Assembly: GCF_900087015.1 (NCBI RefSeq)
Contig: NZ_FLKP01000002.1
Coordinates: forward strand, 1,364,001 to 1,428,000
Reading direction: 5' to 3'
DNA length: 64,000 nucleotides
From: Christensenella timonensis
Lineage (GTDB): Bacteria > Bacillota > Clostridia > Christensenellales > Christensenellaceae
Under the pieces are notes generated by a model. It had not been told where the DNA came from. It ran no database searches and was given only the letters and a program-made list of their open reading frames with translations. This document shows, in pieces, positions 34,801-43,407 of the stretch. Each line of letters begins with the position of its first letter. Position 1 is the stretch's first letter. The position numbers were made by a program, and so were the translations under genes.

Positions 34801-36201
34801 GCGCATAAGTACACGGAGGTATTGTTTGGGGAAGGGCATGTGTTCCGTGCGGGGACGATCAGCGCGGTTAAGGACAAGATCGCCTATGGCTATGTCAAAA
34901 AATTCCTTGAACAAACGGGAACGTATGCAAACGAAGCGGAGATCAACCGCCTGGTGCAGGGAGTTTCAGGCGTTAAAAAGACCACGGGGCAGCATCCGGG
35001 CGGGATCGTAATCGTCCCGTCGGACAGGGAAATCTATGAGTTTACGCCTGTGCAGCGTCCGGCAGACGCCGCGGATGCGGAATGGGTGACGACGCACTTT
35101 GACTTCAACTCCATGCATGATATCCTGATCAAGCTGGATATCCTGGGGCACGATGTTCCGACCATTATCAGGCTCCTGCAGGATATGACGGGCATCGACC
35201 CGCTGACGATCCCGCTGGACGACAAGCCGACGATGGATTTGTTTTCGGGACTCAAGCCGCTTAAGTTAAAGCCGGCAGACCTGCTCGGCATACAGACGGG
35301 GACGCTGGGCATCCCGGAGTTCGGCACGAAATTCGTGCGCCAGATGCTGATGGACACCAAACCCACAAGCATGGCGGAGATCATCCGTATCAGCGGACTT
35401 TCCCACGGCACGGACGTATGGCTGGGAAATGCGCAGGATTTGATCAAAGCGGGAACCTGTACCCTGCGCGAGGCGATATGTACCCGCGACGACATCATGA
35501 ACTATCTGGTGGACAAGGGGGTGGAGAAGCGCATGGCTTTCTTCATCATGGAGGCGACCAGAAAAGGGAAGATCGCAAAAAACGGTTTTTCTGAGGACAT
35601 GCAAAAAGCGCTGGATGATGCGCACATTGCGGAATGGTTTATCGAGTCCTGTAAGAAGATCAAGTATATGTTCCCCAAAGCGCACGCGGCGGCGTACGTG
35701 ATCATGGCCTACCGTATTGCTTACTGCAAGGTACATCATCCGGAAGCGTTTTACGCTTCCTACTTTACGGTGCGCGCGGGCGAATTCGACGCTTCCTATG
35801 TAACGGGCGGGCTGGACGATATCAAGAAGAACTGGCAGATGCTTGAAAACAAAGGCAAAAGCGCAACGGCAAATGAAAAAAATATGGCGACGATGCTGGA
35901 AGTGGCCTGCGAAATGTATTTGCGCGGCATCCACTTTTTGCCTGTCGACCTGAAAAAATCCGCCGTGGATAAATTCCTGATCGAAAAGGGCGGGATCCGG
36001 CTGCCGTTCTTATCTGTGCCCAAGCTGGGCGGCAACGCGGCGGCAAAGATTGTGGAGGAGCGCGAGCAGGCGGATTTTCTTTCCATAGAAGACTTGCGGA
36101 AGCGTGCAAAAGTTTCTGCATCCGTGATAGAGGAAATGCAAAAAATGGGGACTTTGACGGGCCTCACGGAGACAAACCAGCTGAGCTTGTTCGATTTATG
36201 A
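31867..36201 (+). CDS. polC: DNA polymerase III PolC-type
   Basis: Gram-positive replicative polymerase with built-in proofreading. The 1444 aa follow PolC order: N-terminal domains (1-240), OB domain (about 240-330), PHP domain opening with ELHTHTQMSAQDGV (about 340) and interrupted by the DnaQ-like exonuclease (YVVFDIETTG about 427, HNSAFD about 510, HRAVNDA about 566), then PHP continuation, polymerase core with GSRGSVGSSLAATMTG (about 882), a zinc-binding CPNC...CPVC (about 911-935) and the catalytic DIDLNFSGEYQ (about 965). TTG 31867 has GAGGGAG about 8 nt upstream and overlaps the ispG stop by 4 nt. Length matches B. subtilis PolC. Confidence 0.98.
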   Translation: MNAQIKNLAQILEKINSDARFGDAIRFDRVEYSEEQELLDVFFKTSKHLAPAHFLKLKKALAESCSTGLCILLDQSDFKQEFCDNKETLEKYIKDFIALTQPTVIPFIRSAAIRLKDNLLHIDFDSDMGEGVFLSMGVQEKVEAYLRGTYGIQGVVRTGVSQEAAGEYEPDEEIGRILAQQSKPETANVNKPLKPHPAVRPTGGNDDAPPWEDRPAAAPKKARAEGAAAPAFTTQICNLRADEKCTIEGEVVFTEDKELKDGELVKHKFVVCDYSASVTCFFLESSKYKTKLAAPKVGQWIVLSGMCTDDPYEHEKTIKAQRIERSSHKDREDTAEEKRVELHTHTQMSAQDGVSDVRKIIKRAAQWGHKAIAITDHGVVQAFPDAANAAKQNGIRVIYGVEAYMIDDSKKIYDSNEKKSFDEEYVVFDIETTGLSHINCDITEIGAVRVKNGEALDRFQTFVKPSKPIPPKIVSLTGITDDMVKDAPLPQEALLAFKQFCGEDCVLVAHNSAFDTKFIFHKSKEFGITYSNKVVDSLALCRLAFPKLKNHKLNTVAAHLRIPLDHHRAVNDAVCTAGIMLRCFEEFRKNDAQDMQDVNQLFAGQAGGKNARAYHTIILCKNKRGLRNLYKLISHAHLDHFYRKPRMPKSLIEEHREGIIIGSACEAGELYQALLAGASEKKLEEIAGFYDYLEIQPVGNNAFMVKQGILASEDDIRTCNRRIVELGKKLGKPVVATCDVHFLDPQDEYFRRIIFQVQGYDDTEQAPLYLRTTDEMLEEFAYLGEKTAYEVVVTNSNKIADMTEEIELFQAETAMPTIEGAAEKITELAFRTAKEKYGDPLPELIEARLKRELDSIVGHGFSVLYYSAHRLVKKSNEDGYLVGSRGSVGSSLAATMTGITEVNPLPPHYVCPNCKHSDFDVDKESYAVGVDLPDKDCPVCGTKYLKDGYDIPFEVFLGIDADKVPDIDLNFSGEYQPVAHKYTEVLFGEGHVFRAGTISAVKDKIAYGYVKKFLEQTGTYANEAEINRLVQGVSGVKKTTGQHPGGIVIVPSDREIYEFTPVQRPADAADAEWVTTHFDFNSMHDILIKLDILGHDVPTIIRLLQDMTGIDPLTIPLDDKPTMDLFSGLKPLKLKPADLLGIQTGTLGIPEFGTKFVRQMLMDTKPTSMAEIIRISGLSHGTDVWLGNAQDLIKAGTCTLREAICTRDDIMNYLVDKGVEKRMAFFIMEATRKGKIAKNGFSEDMQKALDDAHIAEWFIESCKKIKYMFPKAHAAAYVIMAYRIAYCKVHHPEAFYASYFTVRAGEFDASYVTGGLDDIKKNWQMLENKGKSATANEKNMATMLEVACEMYLRGIHFLPVDLKKSAVDKFLIEKGGIRLPFLSVPKLGGNAAAKIVEEREQADFLSIEDLRKRAKVSASVIEEMQKMGTLTGLTETNQLSLFDL

Positions 36202-36217
36202 CCCGCCTGATTTTCAA

Positions 36218-36246
36218 TTGACTATTACTGGCTGCGGCTATATAAT
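36218..36246 (+). promoter_or_regulatory. Strong promoter of secD-secF
   Basis: TTGACT (36218-36223), exactly 17 bp, TATAAT (36241-36246). The predicted start near 36253 leaves a leader of about 120 nt. Confidence 0.85.
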
Positions 36247-36266
36247 ATATGAGTGAGTTTTCTTGT

Positions 36267-36311
36267 GGAATTGCTTTGTGCAAACGTTCCGGCACGGGCA
36301 GTTCCGTTTTT
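36267..36311 (+). promoter_or_regulatory. Attenuator-like hairpin in the secD leader
   Basis: GGAATTGC (36267-36274) pairs with GCAGTTCC (36298-36305) with one G-T pair. Inside, GTGC (36278-36281) pairs with GCAC (36292-36295). The outer stem is followed by GTTTTTC. A transcript from the upstream promoter would be cut to about 58 nt if this terminates. The rest of the leader up to GGGAGGA shows no further clear structure. Confidence 0.5.
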
Positions 36312-36374
36312 CATCATTTGCGCTTTGGTATGTCCGGGGGCGGGTGGTAATAATAGAATTGGGAGGAACAGTAA

Positions 36375-37685
36375 ATGAGGAAGCGAAGCGTAATTGGCAT
36401 TATTGTCACTTTTGTTTTAATTGCTTTGCTGTGTGTTTTTGTTGTAAACGGCTTTTCTGCCGGGGTTTATGATGTTAAGCCTTTAAGCGGAATCCAGCAG
36501 GGGCTCGACCTGACGGGCGGCGTATATGTCGTTTACCAGGCGGATGACACATCGATAGACAATTTTGACCAGAAAATGGACGGAGCCATGCTAGTCCTGC
36601 GGCAACGCCTCGACGCCAAGGGATATACGGAGGCAACCATCACCAAACAGGGGTCTGATAAAATCAGGGTAGAGATACCGATCAACGAGAGCAGCGAGGT
36701 CAAGGATCCCGATGAGGTGTCGAAGTTTATCGGGACGCCGGCCAAGCTTGCGTTTGTCGACCCGGATGGAAATACGATCCTGGAAGGCGAACAGATCGAA
36801 CAGGCGCATGTGACGCAGGACAGCAATAAACAATATGCGGTATCGTTCAAATTGAACGATGAAGGTGCGCAGGCTTTTTCGGAAGCCACCAAAGAGTTTG
36901 TGGGCCAGGTTATTTCCATCACCATCGACGGAGAAACCATTTCTTCCCCAAAAGTCAACGAACAGATCCCCAATGGAGAGGGTATCATCACCGGCGGGAC
37001 AGGGAAAGGTTTCAGCTATGAAGAAGCGGAAAACCTTGCATTGCAGATCGAGAGCGGTGCGCTCCCTCTGGATTTAAAGGAGATAGAAGTGCGCTCGATG
37101 AGCGCGACGCTCGGCGTCGGCGCGCTGCAGAACAGTATTATGGCAGGCTTGATCGGCCTTGCGATATTGTTCATATTCATGCTCATCGTTTACCGGCTGC
37201 CGGGGCTCGTTGCCTGCATGGCGCTTACGGTATATGTATGCTTCGTCCTGTTATTGCTGGGAAGCGTCCCGGGGGTACAGCTCACCTTGCCGGGTATAGC
37301 CGGTATCGTTTTAGGTATCGGTATGGCCGTGGATGCGAACGTTATCATATTCGAGAGGTTTAAAGAGGAGTTCCGTACGGGAAAAACATTGCGGACTTCT
37401 GTGGACGCAGGGTTCAAAAAGGCGTTTGTCACGATCCTGGATTCCAACGTTACGACGCTGATCTGTGCGATCGTACTGGCGATCTTCGGCGCGGGGACGC
37501 TGAAAAGCTTTGCGTATACGCTGATCATCAGTATCATCGTATCCATGATCTCTGCGCTGCTGATCACGAGGGGCATCCTGAAAATGTTTGTGAACCTGAA
37601 CATCAAGAACCCGAATGTATTTATGGCTAAGGCGAAGGAATTGCGCGCCGCGGCCAAGGCCAAAAAGGAAGGGGGCGTGGCATAA
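36375..37685 (+). CDS. secD: Protein translocase subunit SecD
   Basis: Membrane partner of SecYEG that uses the proton gradient to help export. The 436 aa have an N-terminal transmembrane helix (about 7-27), GLDLTGGVYVVYQ (the D1 motif), a large extracytoplasmic P1 domain, then five helices with GVGALQNSIMAGLIGLAILFIFM and the GIVLGIGMAVDANVIIFERFKEE signature. GGGAGGA precedes ATG 36375. Separate secD and secF genes differ from the fused secDF of B. subtilis. The C-terminus is basic. Confidence 0.96.
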   Translation: MRKRSVIGIIVTFVLIALLCVFVVNGFSAGVYDVKPLSGIQQGLDLTGGVYVVYQADDTSIDNFDQKMDGAMLVLRQRLDAKGYTEATITKQGSDKIRVEIPINESSEVKDPDEVSKFIGTPAKLAFVDPDGNTILEGEQIEQAHVTQDSNKQYAVSFKLNDEGAQAFSEATKEFVGQVISITIDGETISSPKVNEQIPNGEGIITGGTGKGFSYEEAENLALQIESGALPLDLKEIEVRSMSATLGVGALQNSIMAGLIGLAILFIFMLIVYRLPGLVACMALTVYVCFVLLLLGSVPGVQLTLPGIAGIVLGIGMAVDANVIIFERFKEEFRTGKTLRTSVDAGFKKAFVTILDSNVTTLICAIVLAIFGAGTLKSFAYTLIISIIVSMISALLITRGILKMFVNLNIKNPNVFMAKAKELRAAAKAKKEGGVA

Positions 37686-38635
37686 TGTTTACGAAAAACT
37701 TTAAATGGTTTGTGATCTTGCCAATTGTAATCATTATTCTGGGCGTGATCTTTGGCGCTGTCAACGGCGGCCTCAACCTGGGTATCGATTTTACGGGCGG
37801 TAATATCACAACGATTGAGTTTGGCGGCGATTTTGATACGGGCGTTGTGAAAAAAGCGCTGGATGACAATGGTATGGGGGATTCTCCCATCGTCCAGACG
37901 GGGGAAAACTATACGCAGGCACAGATCCGTATGCGCTTATTGCCGGATGAGGAGCAGCAGGCGGATGTGAACTCGGCGATCATTGCGGAGATCCAAGAGA
38001 CCTATCCGGATGCTACGATCGCCTCTGTTGACCGCGTGGGCGGAGTGACCAGCAGCGAGCTTGTCAGGAACGCGTTCCTGGCGGTTGCGGTGGCGTGTGT
38101 GTTGATGCTTATATACATCTGGATCCGCTTTGAGCTGTTTAACGGGATCAGCGCGGTCATTACGCTGGTGCACGATGTTGCGATCATGATCGCGATCGTC
38201 AGTATCATGCGGATACAAATCAACAGTGCGTTTATCGCGGCCTGCCTTACGATCATCGGTTACGCGATCAATAATACGATCGTTGTCTTTGACCGGGTAC
38301 GCGATAACCTGAAGATCATGGGCTTAAGGCAGCATACGCGCAGCGAAATTGCGAACAAGAGTATCAAGGAAACACTGACAAGGACGGTCAACACGTCGGT
38401 GACGACGCTGATCATGATCTTAGCCCTTTATATCTTCGGCGTCGAGGCAATCAAGGAATTCGCTTTCCCGATCATTGTCGGCCTGCTGGCGGGCGTATAT
38501 TCGTCCGTGCTGATTTCGGCACCGCTTTGGGCGCTGATGGCGGATAAATTCGACAAGAAGAAGAAAACGCAAAGCAAGGCGGGAAGCAATAAGAAAGCAC
38601 AGCAAAAGGCGAAGAAGAAAGCGGTAAAAGCATAA
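37685..38635 (+). CDS. secF: Protein translocase subunit SecF
   Basis: Forms the SecDF complex with the product of the preceding gene. The 316 aa have an N-terminal helix, GLNLGIDFTGGNITTIEF, a small periplasmic domain and five further helices with IGYAINNTIVVFDRVRDNL. The last about 35 residues are strongly Lys/Gln/Ala-rich. The start overlaps the secD stop by one base. A terminator lies 5 nt after the stop. Confidence 0.96.
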   Translation: MFTKNFKWFVILPIVIIILGVIFGAVNGGLNLGIDFTGGNITTIEFGGDFDTGVVKKALDDNGMGDSPIVQTGENYTQAQIRMRLLPDEEQQADVNSAIIAEIQETYPDATIASVDRVGGVTSSELVRNAFLAVAVACVLMLIYIWIRFELFNGISAVITLVHDVAIMIAIVSIMRIQINSAFIAACLTIIGYAINNTIVVFDRVRDNLKIMGLRQHTRSEIANKSIKETLTRTVNTSVTTLIMILALYIFGVEAIKEFAFPIIVGLLAGVYSSVLISAPLWALMADKFDKKKKTQSKAGSNKKAQQKAKKKAVKA

Positions 38636-38640
38636 TAGGG

Positions 38641-38674
38641 AAAAGACCTTCTTAAAACAAGGAGGTCTTTTTTG
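38641..38674 (+). terminator. Terminator after secF that contains the recJ ribosome site
   Basis: A 13-bp stem (38641-38653 with 38659-38671, one G-T) has a 5-nt loop and a T-run. The 3' arm includes AAGGAGGT (38659-38666), the best Shine-Dalgarno for the recJ TTG at 38672. Confidence 0.85.
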
Positions 38675-40702
38675 AAAGCAAGGGTTTATGAAATGAGATA
38701 TGTCTTAAAACAAAAACCGCAGATCAGCAATGATGAGGCCGCGATTGGCAAAATGAGCAGCGCGCTGAAGATTTCTCCGTTGACGGCCCGTCTTTTGTGT
38801 GCCCGCGGCATTACCAGCGTAGAGGCGGCACGCTTGTTTTTGAATCCCGGCGTTTCCCAGCTTAACGACCCTTATTTGTTCCGTGATATGCACGACGTTG
38901 TGAGTATGGTAAGGCATACGATCGCCGTGAAAGGGAAGATATGCGTTTATGGGGACTATGACGCGGATGGGACTTCCGCCTGCGCTATTTTGTACCAGGT
39001 ACTGAAAAAGTTGCAGGCAAAGGTGGAATGTTTTTTGCCCGACAGGATGGAGCATGGCTATGGGCTCTCTTCGGACAGCATAGAAAAGCTTCAGGGGACG
39101 GACTTGCTCATCACCGTGGATTGCGGGATCACCAATGTGGCGGAGATCGCGCGTGCAAAAGAGCTGGGCATGAAAACGATCGTGACAGACCACCACGAAT
39201 GTCCGCCGGTTTTGCCGAAGGCGGATTTTATCATTAACCCCAAATGCCCGGGGGAGACATATCCTTACCATGACCTGTGCGGCGCAGGCGTAGCGTTCAA
39301 GATCGCGCAGGCGCTGCTGGGAAAAGATGCGCTTGCTTATATCGACCTGGCAGCCCTCGCGACCATTGCGGATATTGTCCCGCTGCAGGGGGAAAACCGC
39401 GCGATCGCGGCATTGGGCCTCCAGAAGATCAATAGCGACCCCAACCCGGGGATTGCTGCGCTGATCGCGCAGGCCTGCCCAAAAAGGAATGAGATCGACG
39501 CACAGACAGTCTCGTTCGTTTTAGCGCCGCGCATCAATGCCGCAGGCAGGATATCCACGGCGAGGATCGCCTTCGAGCTTTTGAGCGACACCAACGAAAG
39601 CAAATTGGAGCAGCTTGCAAAAAAGCTGTGCGAGCTCAATACGGATCGCCAAAAGCGACAGGAAAAGGTCGTAAACGAGGCCATGGAGATGGTGGGTGAT
39701 CCTGATGACAGGAAGATCATTTTACTCTACAAGGAGGACTGGGATATTGGGATCGTAGGGCTTGCGGCTTCCAAGGTTACGGAAGCTTTCATGCGGCCCA
39801 CCGTGCTATTGGGCGGCACGGAAACGGATGGTATATTTACAGGCTCGGCGCGCAGTATTGACGGCGTCAATATTTATGAAGCGCTGCAGTCGCAGGCCCA
39901 GTTTTATGAGAAGTTCGGCGGCCATGCCGGCGCCGCAGGACTAACGATCAGGCAGGAGCATCTGGAGCAGCTCACAAGCCGCCTGGACTCTTATATGAAC
40001 GAACATTATACGGAAGAAATTTTCCGTCCGGTCAAATATTACGATATGGAGATCGGGACGGGTGATATCAACAACCGGTTGATCGGCGAATTTGACCGTT
40101 TGAGGCCGTTCGGGCATAAAAATGAACAGATAGAAGTGTTGGTCAGAAAGGTGCAGGTCAGGGATATACGGCCGATCGGCGAAGACAGGCACGCGAAATT
40201 CCGCATCGGGGAAGGCGGACACGCCGTGAATGGCGTAGTGTTTGGCATGCAGGCGGCAGACGTGCCTTCACAAGCGGACATTGTGGGCGTACTCAATGTC
40301 AATACGTTTGACAATAAGCCGCAGATGATCGTGAACACTTTTTCGTTTGACGAGACATTAAAGCGGCAATACCAGAAAGCCGAAAGTTACATTGAGAGAT
40401 GTGGGCAGCCGTCCGCATTGGAAAAGGAAACCTATTTTTGTGGGCGGGAAACGCTGCTCAAGATATATGTGATCCTGAAAGGCGTCAGCGACCAGAAGAT
40501 ATCGTTTTTAGACGAGGGGGCAATGGCGGCTTTCCTTGAAAAGTATGTGGATGGCATAGATGTGGAAAAAATTGCTTTTGCGACGCTGGTACTGCGCCAA
40601 ATTGGATTGCTAGAAATAAAAAAAAGTGATAGAATACACATTATGATAAAAAATGGAAAACGCGACCTTATGGAAAGCGCTGTTTACCAGAAATTTTCTT
40701 GA
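38672..40702 (+). CDS. recJ: Single-stranded-DNA-specific exonuclease RecJ
   Basis: 5'-3' exonuclease in repair and recombination. The 676 aa show the DHH-family motifs: CVYGDYDADGTSA (about 91-103), DCGITN, VTDHHECPP, NPKCPG, RINAAGRI, and the DHHA1 motif GGHAGAAGLT. A RecJ OB domain follows, and about 130 C-terminal residues form an extra region. Start choice: TTG 38672 with AAGGAGGT 5 nt upstream, which lies inside the terminator stem. ATG 38693 (AAGGG upstream) is a reasonable alternative and would free the start from that hairpin. Confidence 0.93.
   Translation: MKARVYEMRYVLKQKPQISNDEAAIGKMSSALKISPLTARLLCARGITSVEAARLFLNPGVSQLNDPYLFRDMHDVVSMVRHTIAVKGKICVYGDYDADGTSACAILYQVLKKLQAKVECFLPDRMEHGYGLSSDSIEKLQGTDLLITVDCGITNVAEIARAKELGMKTIVTDHHECPPVLPKADFIINPKCPGETYPYHDLCGAGVAFKIAQALLGKDALAYIDLAALATIADIVPLQGENRAIAALGLQKINSDPNPGIAALIAQACPKRNEIDAQTVSFVLAPRINAAGRISTARIAFELLSDTNESKLEQLAKKLCELNTDRQKRQEKVVNEAMEMVGDPDDRKIILLYKEDWDIGIVGLAASKVTEAFMRPTVLLGGTETDGIFTGSARSIDGVNIYEALQSQAQFYEKFGGHAGAAGLTIRQEHLEQLTSRLDSYMNEHYTEEIFRPVKYYDMEIGTGDINNRLIGEFDRLRPFGHKNEQIEVLVRKVQVRDIRPIGEDRHAKFRIGEGGHAVNGVVFGMQAADVPSQADIVGVLNVNTFDNKPQMIVNTFSFDETLKRQYQKAESYIERCGQPSALEKETYFCGRETLLKIYVILKGVSDQKISFLDEGAMAAFLEKYVDGIDVEKIAFATLVLRQIGLLEIKKSDRIHIMIKNGKRDLMESAVYQKFS
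40607..40635 (+). promoter_or_regulatory. Possible promoter of apt inside the recJ 3' end
   Basis: TTGCTA (40607-40612), 17 bp, TAGAAT (40630-40635) with a TGA extension. The start point near 40642 is about 77 nt before apt. AT-rich local composition could also produce this by chance. Confidence 0.4.
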
Positions 40703-40718
40703 GAGGGAGAAAAGGCCA

Positions 40719-41231
40719 ATGGATCTGAAGGCGAAAATAAGAAATATCATGGATTTTCCGGAACCGGGGGTTGTTTTCAGGGATATCACGACCCTGGTCA
40801 AGGATCCGGATGCGTTTGCATATGTGACGGACACGTTTGCCGACCGCGTAAAGGATGAAAATGTTGATATCATCGTCGTACTGGATGCGCGTGGTTTTTT
40901 GTTCGGTTCTCCCGTTGCGTATAAACTTAGGAAAGGGATCGTACCGGTCAGAAAGGCGGGGAAACTGCCATCGGACGCATTCCATGTGGAATACCATCTG
41001 GAATATGGTATGGATAAGTTTGAAATGCATACGGACGCGATCCAGCCAGGTATGCGTGTGGCGGTCTTTGACGACCTGCTCGCGACGGGCGGTACGGCGA
41101 AAGCCGCGTGCGACCTGGTGAAAATGGCAGGTGCGGAAGTAACATCGCTTAACTTTGTGATTGAGCTTACAGACCTTGGCGGGCGTGACGTCCTCAAGGG
41201 ATATAACGTATTCTCTCTGGTACAGTATTAG
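40719..41231 (+). CDS. apt: Adenine phosphoribosyltransferase
   Basis: Salvages adenine to AMP with PRPP. ATG 40719 with GAGGGAG about 9 nt upstream gives 170 aa, the normal length; the open frame back to 40653 is inside recJ. Features: FPEPGVVFRDIT, ARGFLFGSPVAYKL, VPVRKAGKLP, and the PRPP-binding VFDDLLATGGTA. recJ-apt-rel is a common Bacillota order. Confidence 0.96.
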   Translation: MDLKAKIRNIMDFPEPGVVFRDITTLVKDPDAFAYVTDTFADRVKDENVDIIVVLDARGFLFGSPVAYKLRKGIVPVRKAGKLPSDAFHVEYHLEYGMDKFEMHTDAIQPGMRVAVFDDLLATGGTAKAACDLVKMAGAEVTSLNFVIELTDLGGRDVLKGYNVFSLVQY

Positions 41232-41255
41232 GACAGAAAAAAAGGGGAAGTTTGG

Positions 41256-43400
41256 GTGTCGGGTTATTACCAGGATTTTGTGAGACGGCATAAACTTGAA
41301 TATGACGCAGACGTAGAAAAAGCGTTTGCCATGGCGGAGAAAGCGCACGAAGGACAGTTCCGCCATTCCGGCGAACCCTTTTTTACGCACCCGCTGGCAG
41401 TCGCCGACATCATCGCGGACCTTGGGCTTGACAATACGACGGTCATCGCCGGGATATTGCATGACGCGGTGGAAGATACGCTGCTGACGATCGACGAGAT
41501 CGAGCAGGAGTTCACCCCTGAAATCGCCAAACTGGTCGACGGCGTGACCAAATTGAAAAATTATGATTTTAAGACCCGCGAAGAGCAACAGTGGGAGAGC
41601 CTGCGCAAAATGTTCCTTGCCATGGCATCGGATATCCGCGTGGTCATCATCAAGCTTGCCGACCGCCTGCACAATATGCGGACATTAAAATACCAGTCGG
41701 AAAACAAGCAGATTGAAAAAGCGACGGAGACGTTGGAAATCTATGCCCCGCTAGCGCACCGGCTGGGTATCAGCGCGATCAAGTGGGAGCTTGAGGACTT
41801 GTCCCTTAAATTTTTGCATCCGGACGATTATTTCGAGATTGCCAACAAGATTGCTTCCACGCGCGTGGAACGTGAGAAACAGATCAATTCCGTGATTGCG
41901 AAGCTGGAAGACAAGCTGATTGAAATGAAAATCAAGGCGGAGATCGAAGGCCGTCCCAAGCACATTTACAGCATCTATAAAAAGATGAAAAACAAAAACA
42001 AGGTCTTTGAAGAGGTGTACGACCTGATCGCGATCCGCATTATCGTTTCCAGCGTGAAGGATTGCTACGGTGTTTTGGGGCTCGTGCATACCATGTGGAA
42101 GCCGATACCGCTTCGTTTCAAGGATTATATTGCCGTTCCCAAGCAGAATATGTACCAGTCGCTGCACACGACGCTTCTGGGCGACGACGGCAAGCCGTTT
42201 GAGGTACAGATACGGACGTACGATATGCACCGTACGGCGGAATATGGTATCGCTGCGCACTGGAAATACAAAGAAGGCACCAAAGCCGGCAACGATATGG
42301 ACGCGAAGCTTTCATGGCTGCGCGAGCTGATGGAGTGGCAGAACGACATGAAGGACTCCAAGGAATTTATGGAGACTTTAAAAGTCGATATTTTTGCGGA
42401 TAATGTGTTCGTCTTTACACCCAAGGGCGATGTAAAAGACTTTGTGAATGGTTCTACGCCGCTGGACTTTGCTTACAGTATCCACAGCGCGATCGGTAAC
42501 AAGTGCGTGGGAGCGAAGGCAAACGGCAAGCTTGTCCCGCTGGATTACAAGATGCGTACAGGCGACATCATTGAGATCGTGACCTCGAATACGGCGACCC
42601 CCAGCCGGGATTGGCTGAAATTCGTCAAGACCACGCAGGCGCGCAGCAAAATCAAGCAGTGGTTCAAAAAACAGCTGAAAGAAGAAAATATCGTCAAGGG
42701 CAAAGAGATGCTGGAAAAGGAAGCCAAGCGGCAGGGCTACCAGCTGCATGAGCTTCTCAACACCGATTGGCTGAGCGTGCTTTATAAGCGTTTTACGCTC
42801 AATTCGCAGGACGATATGTTTGCGGCGATCGGGTATGGATCGATTACGGTCAACCAGATCCTCCTGAAGCTGATCGAGCAGTATAAGATCGCCAATAATA
42901 TCGATACGGGCAGCGATGAGCTAAAAATTGTAAAGCGCACGGGCAAGGGCTCGGAAGGCGATATCACCGTCAAAGGCAGTACGGGATTGGCGGTGAGGTT
43001 TGCAAAGTGCTGCAACCCGGTGCCGGGCGACGACATCATCGGTTATATCACGCGCGGCCGCGGCGTATGCGTCCATACGAAGGATTGCAAAAACCTTAAG
43101 GAAATGGGAGTAGACAAAGACCGGCTGATCGACGTTGCCTGGGTAGCGGATCAAACTGCGAGCTACAATGTGGAAGTACAGATCGTAGCAAGCGACAGGC
43201 CGGGGCTGATGGTGGAGATATCGCAGGCGATGTACAACGCCAACAAGGATATCACGGCAATCAACGCACATTCGGCGAAGAACGGTATGGCCAATATCTC
43301 GCTTCGCTCAAACATCACCTCGGTGGATGATCTGAATGACCTGATCAATAAGCTGCGAAATTTGAAAGGTGTAAAAGACGTGTTCCGCGTCAATTACTAG
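41256..43400 (+). CDS. rel: Bifunctional (p)ppGpp synthetase/hydrolase Rel
   Basis: Makes and degrades the stringent-response alarmone. The 714 aa have an HD hydrolase domain with intact GILHDAVEDT (H69-D70), a synthetase domain (about 230-350) with RFKDYIAVPK and YQSLHTT, a TGS domain (about 385-450) and a C-terminal ACT domain (about 640-714). The RFKD motif and intact HD mark the bifunctional class rather than RelA. GTG 41256 is preceded by AAGGGGAAG. Sometimes named relA in Gram-positives. Confidence 0.97.
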   Translation: MSGYYQDFVRRHKLEYDADVEKAFAMAEKAHEGQFRHSGEPFFTHPLAVADIIADLGLDNTTVIAGILHDAVEDTLLTIDEIEQEFTPEIAKLVDGVTKLKNYDFKTREEQQWESLRKMFLAMASDIRVVIIKLADRLHNMRTLKYQSENKQIEKATETLEIYAPLAHRLGISAIKWELEDLSLKFLHPDDYFEIANKIASTRVEREKQINSVIAKLEDKLIEMKIKAEIEGRPKHIYSIYKKMKNKNKVFEEVYDLIAIRIIVSSVKDCYGVLGLVHTMWKPIPLRFKDYIAVPKQNMYQSLHTTLLGDDGKPFEVQIRTYDMHRTAEYGIAAHWKYKEGTKAGNDMDAKLSWLRELMEWQNDMKDSKEFMETLKVDIFADNVFVFTPKGDVKDFVNGSTPLDFAYSIHSAIGNKCVGAKANGKLVPLDYKMRTGDIIEIVTSNTATPSRDWLKFVKTTQARSKIKQWFKKQLKEENIVKGKEMLEKEAKRQGYQLHELLNTDWLSVLYKRFTLNSQDDMFAAIGYGSITVNQILLKLIEQYKIANNIDTGSDELKIVKRTGKGSEGDITVKGSTGLAVRFAKCCNPVPGDDIIGYITRGRGVCVHTKDCKNLKEMGVDKDRLIDVAWVADQTASYNVEVQIVASDRPGLMVEISQAMYNANKDITAINAHSAKNGMANISLRSNITSVDDLNDLINKLRNLKGVKDVFRVNY

Positions 43401-43407
43401 AAGCAAT

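Noticed and set aside
36263-36472. A 69-codon ORF in the secD leader, possible arrest peptide
   Set aside because: It runs through the leader hairpin into secD in another frame, has no good ribosome site near its start, and looks like a frame shadow.
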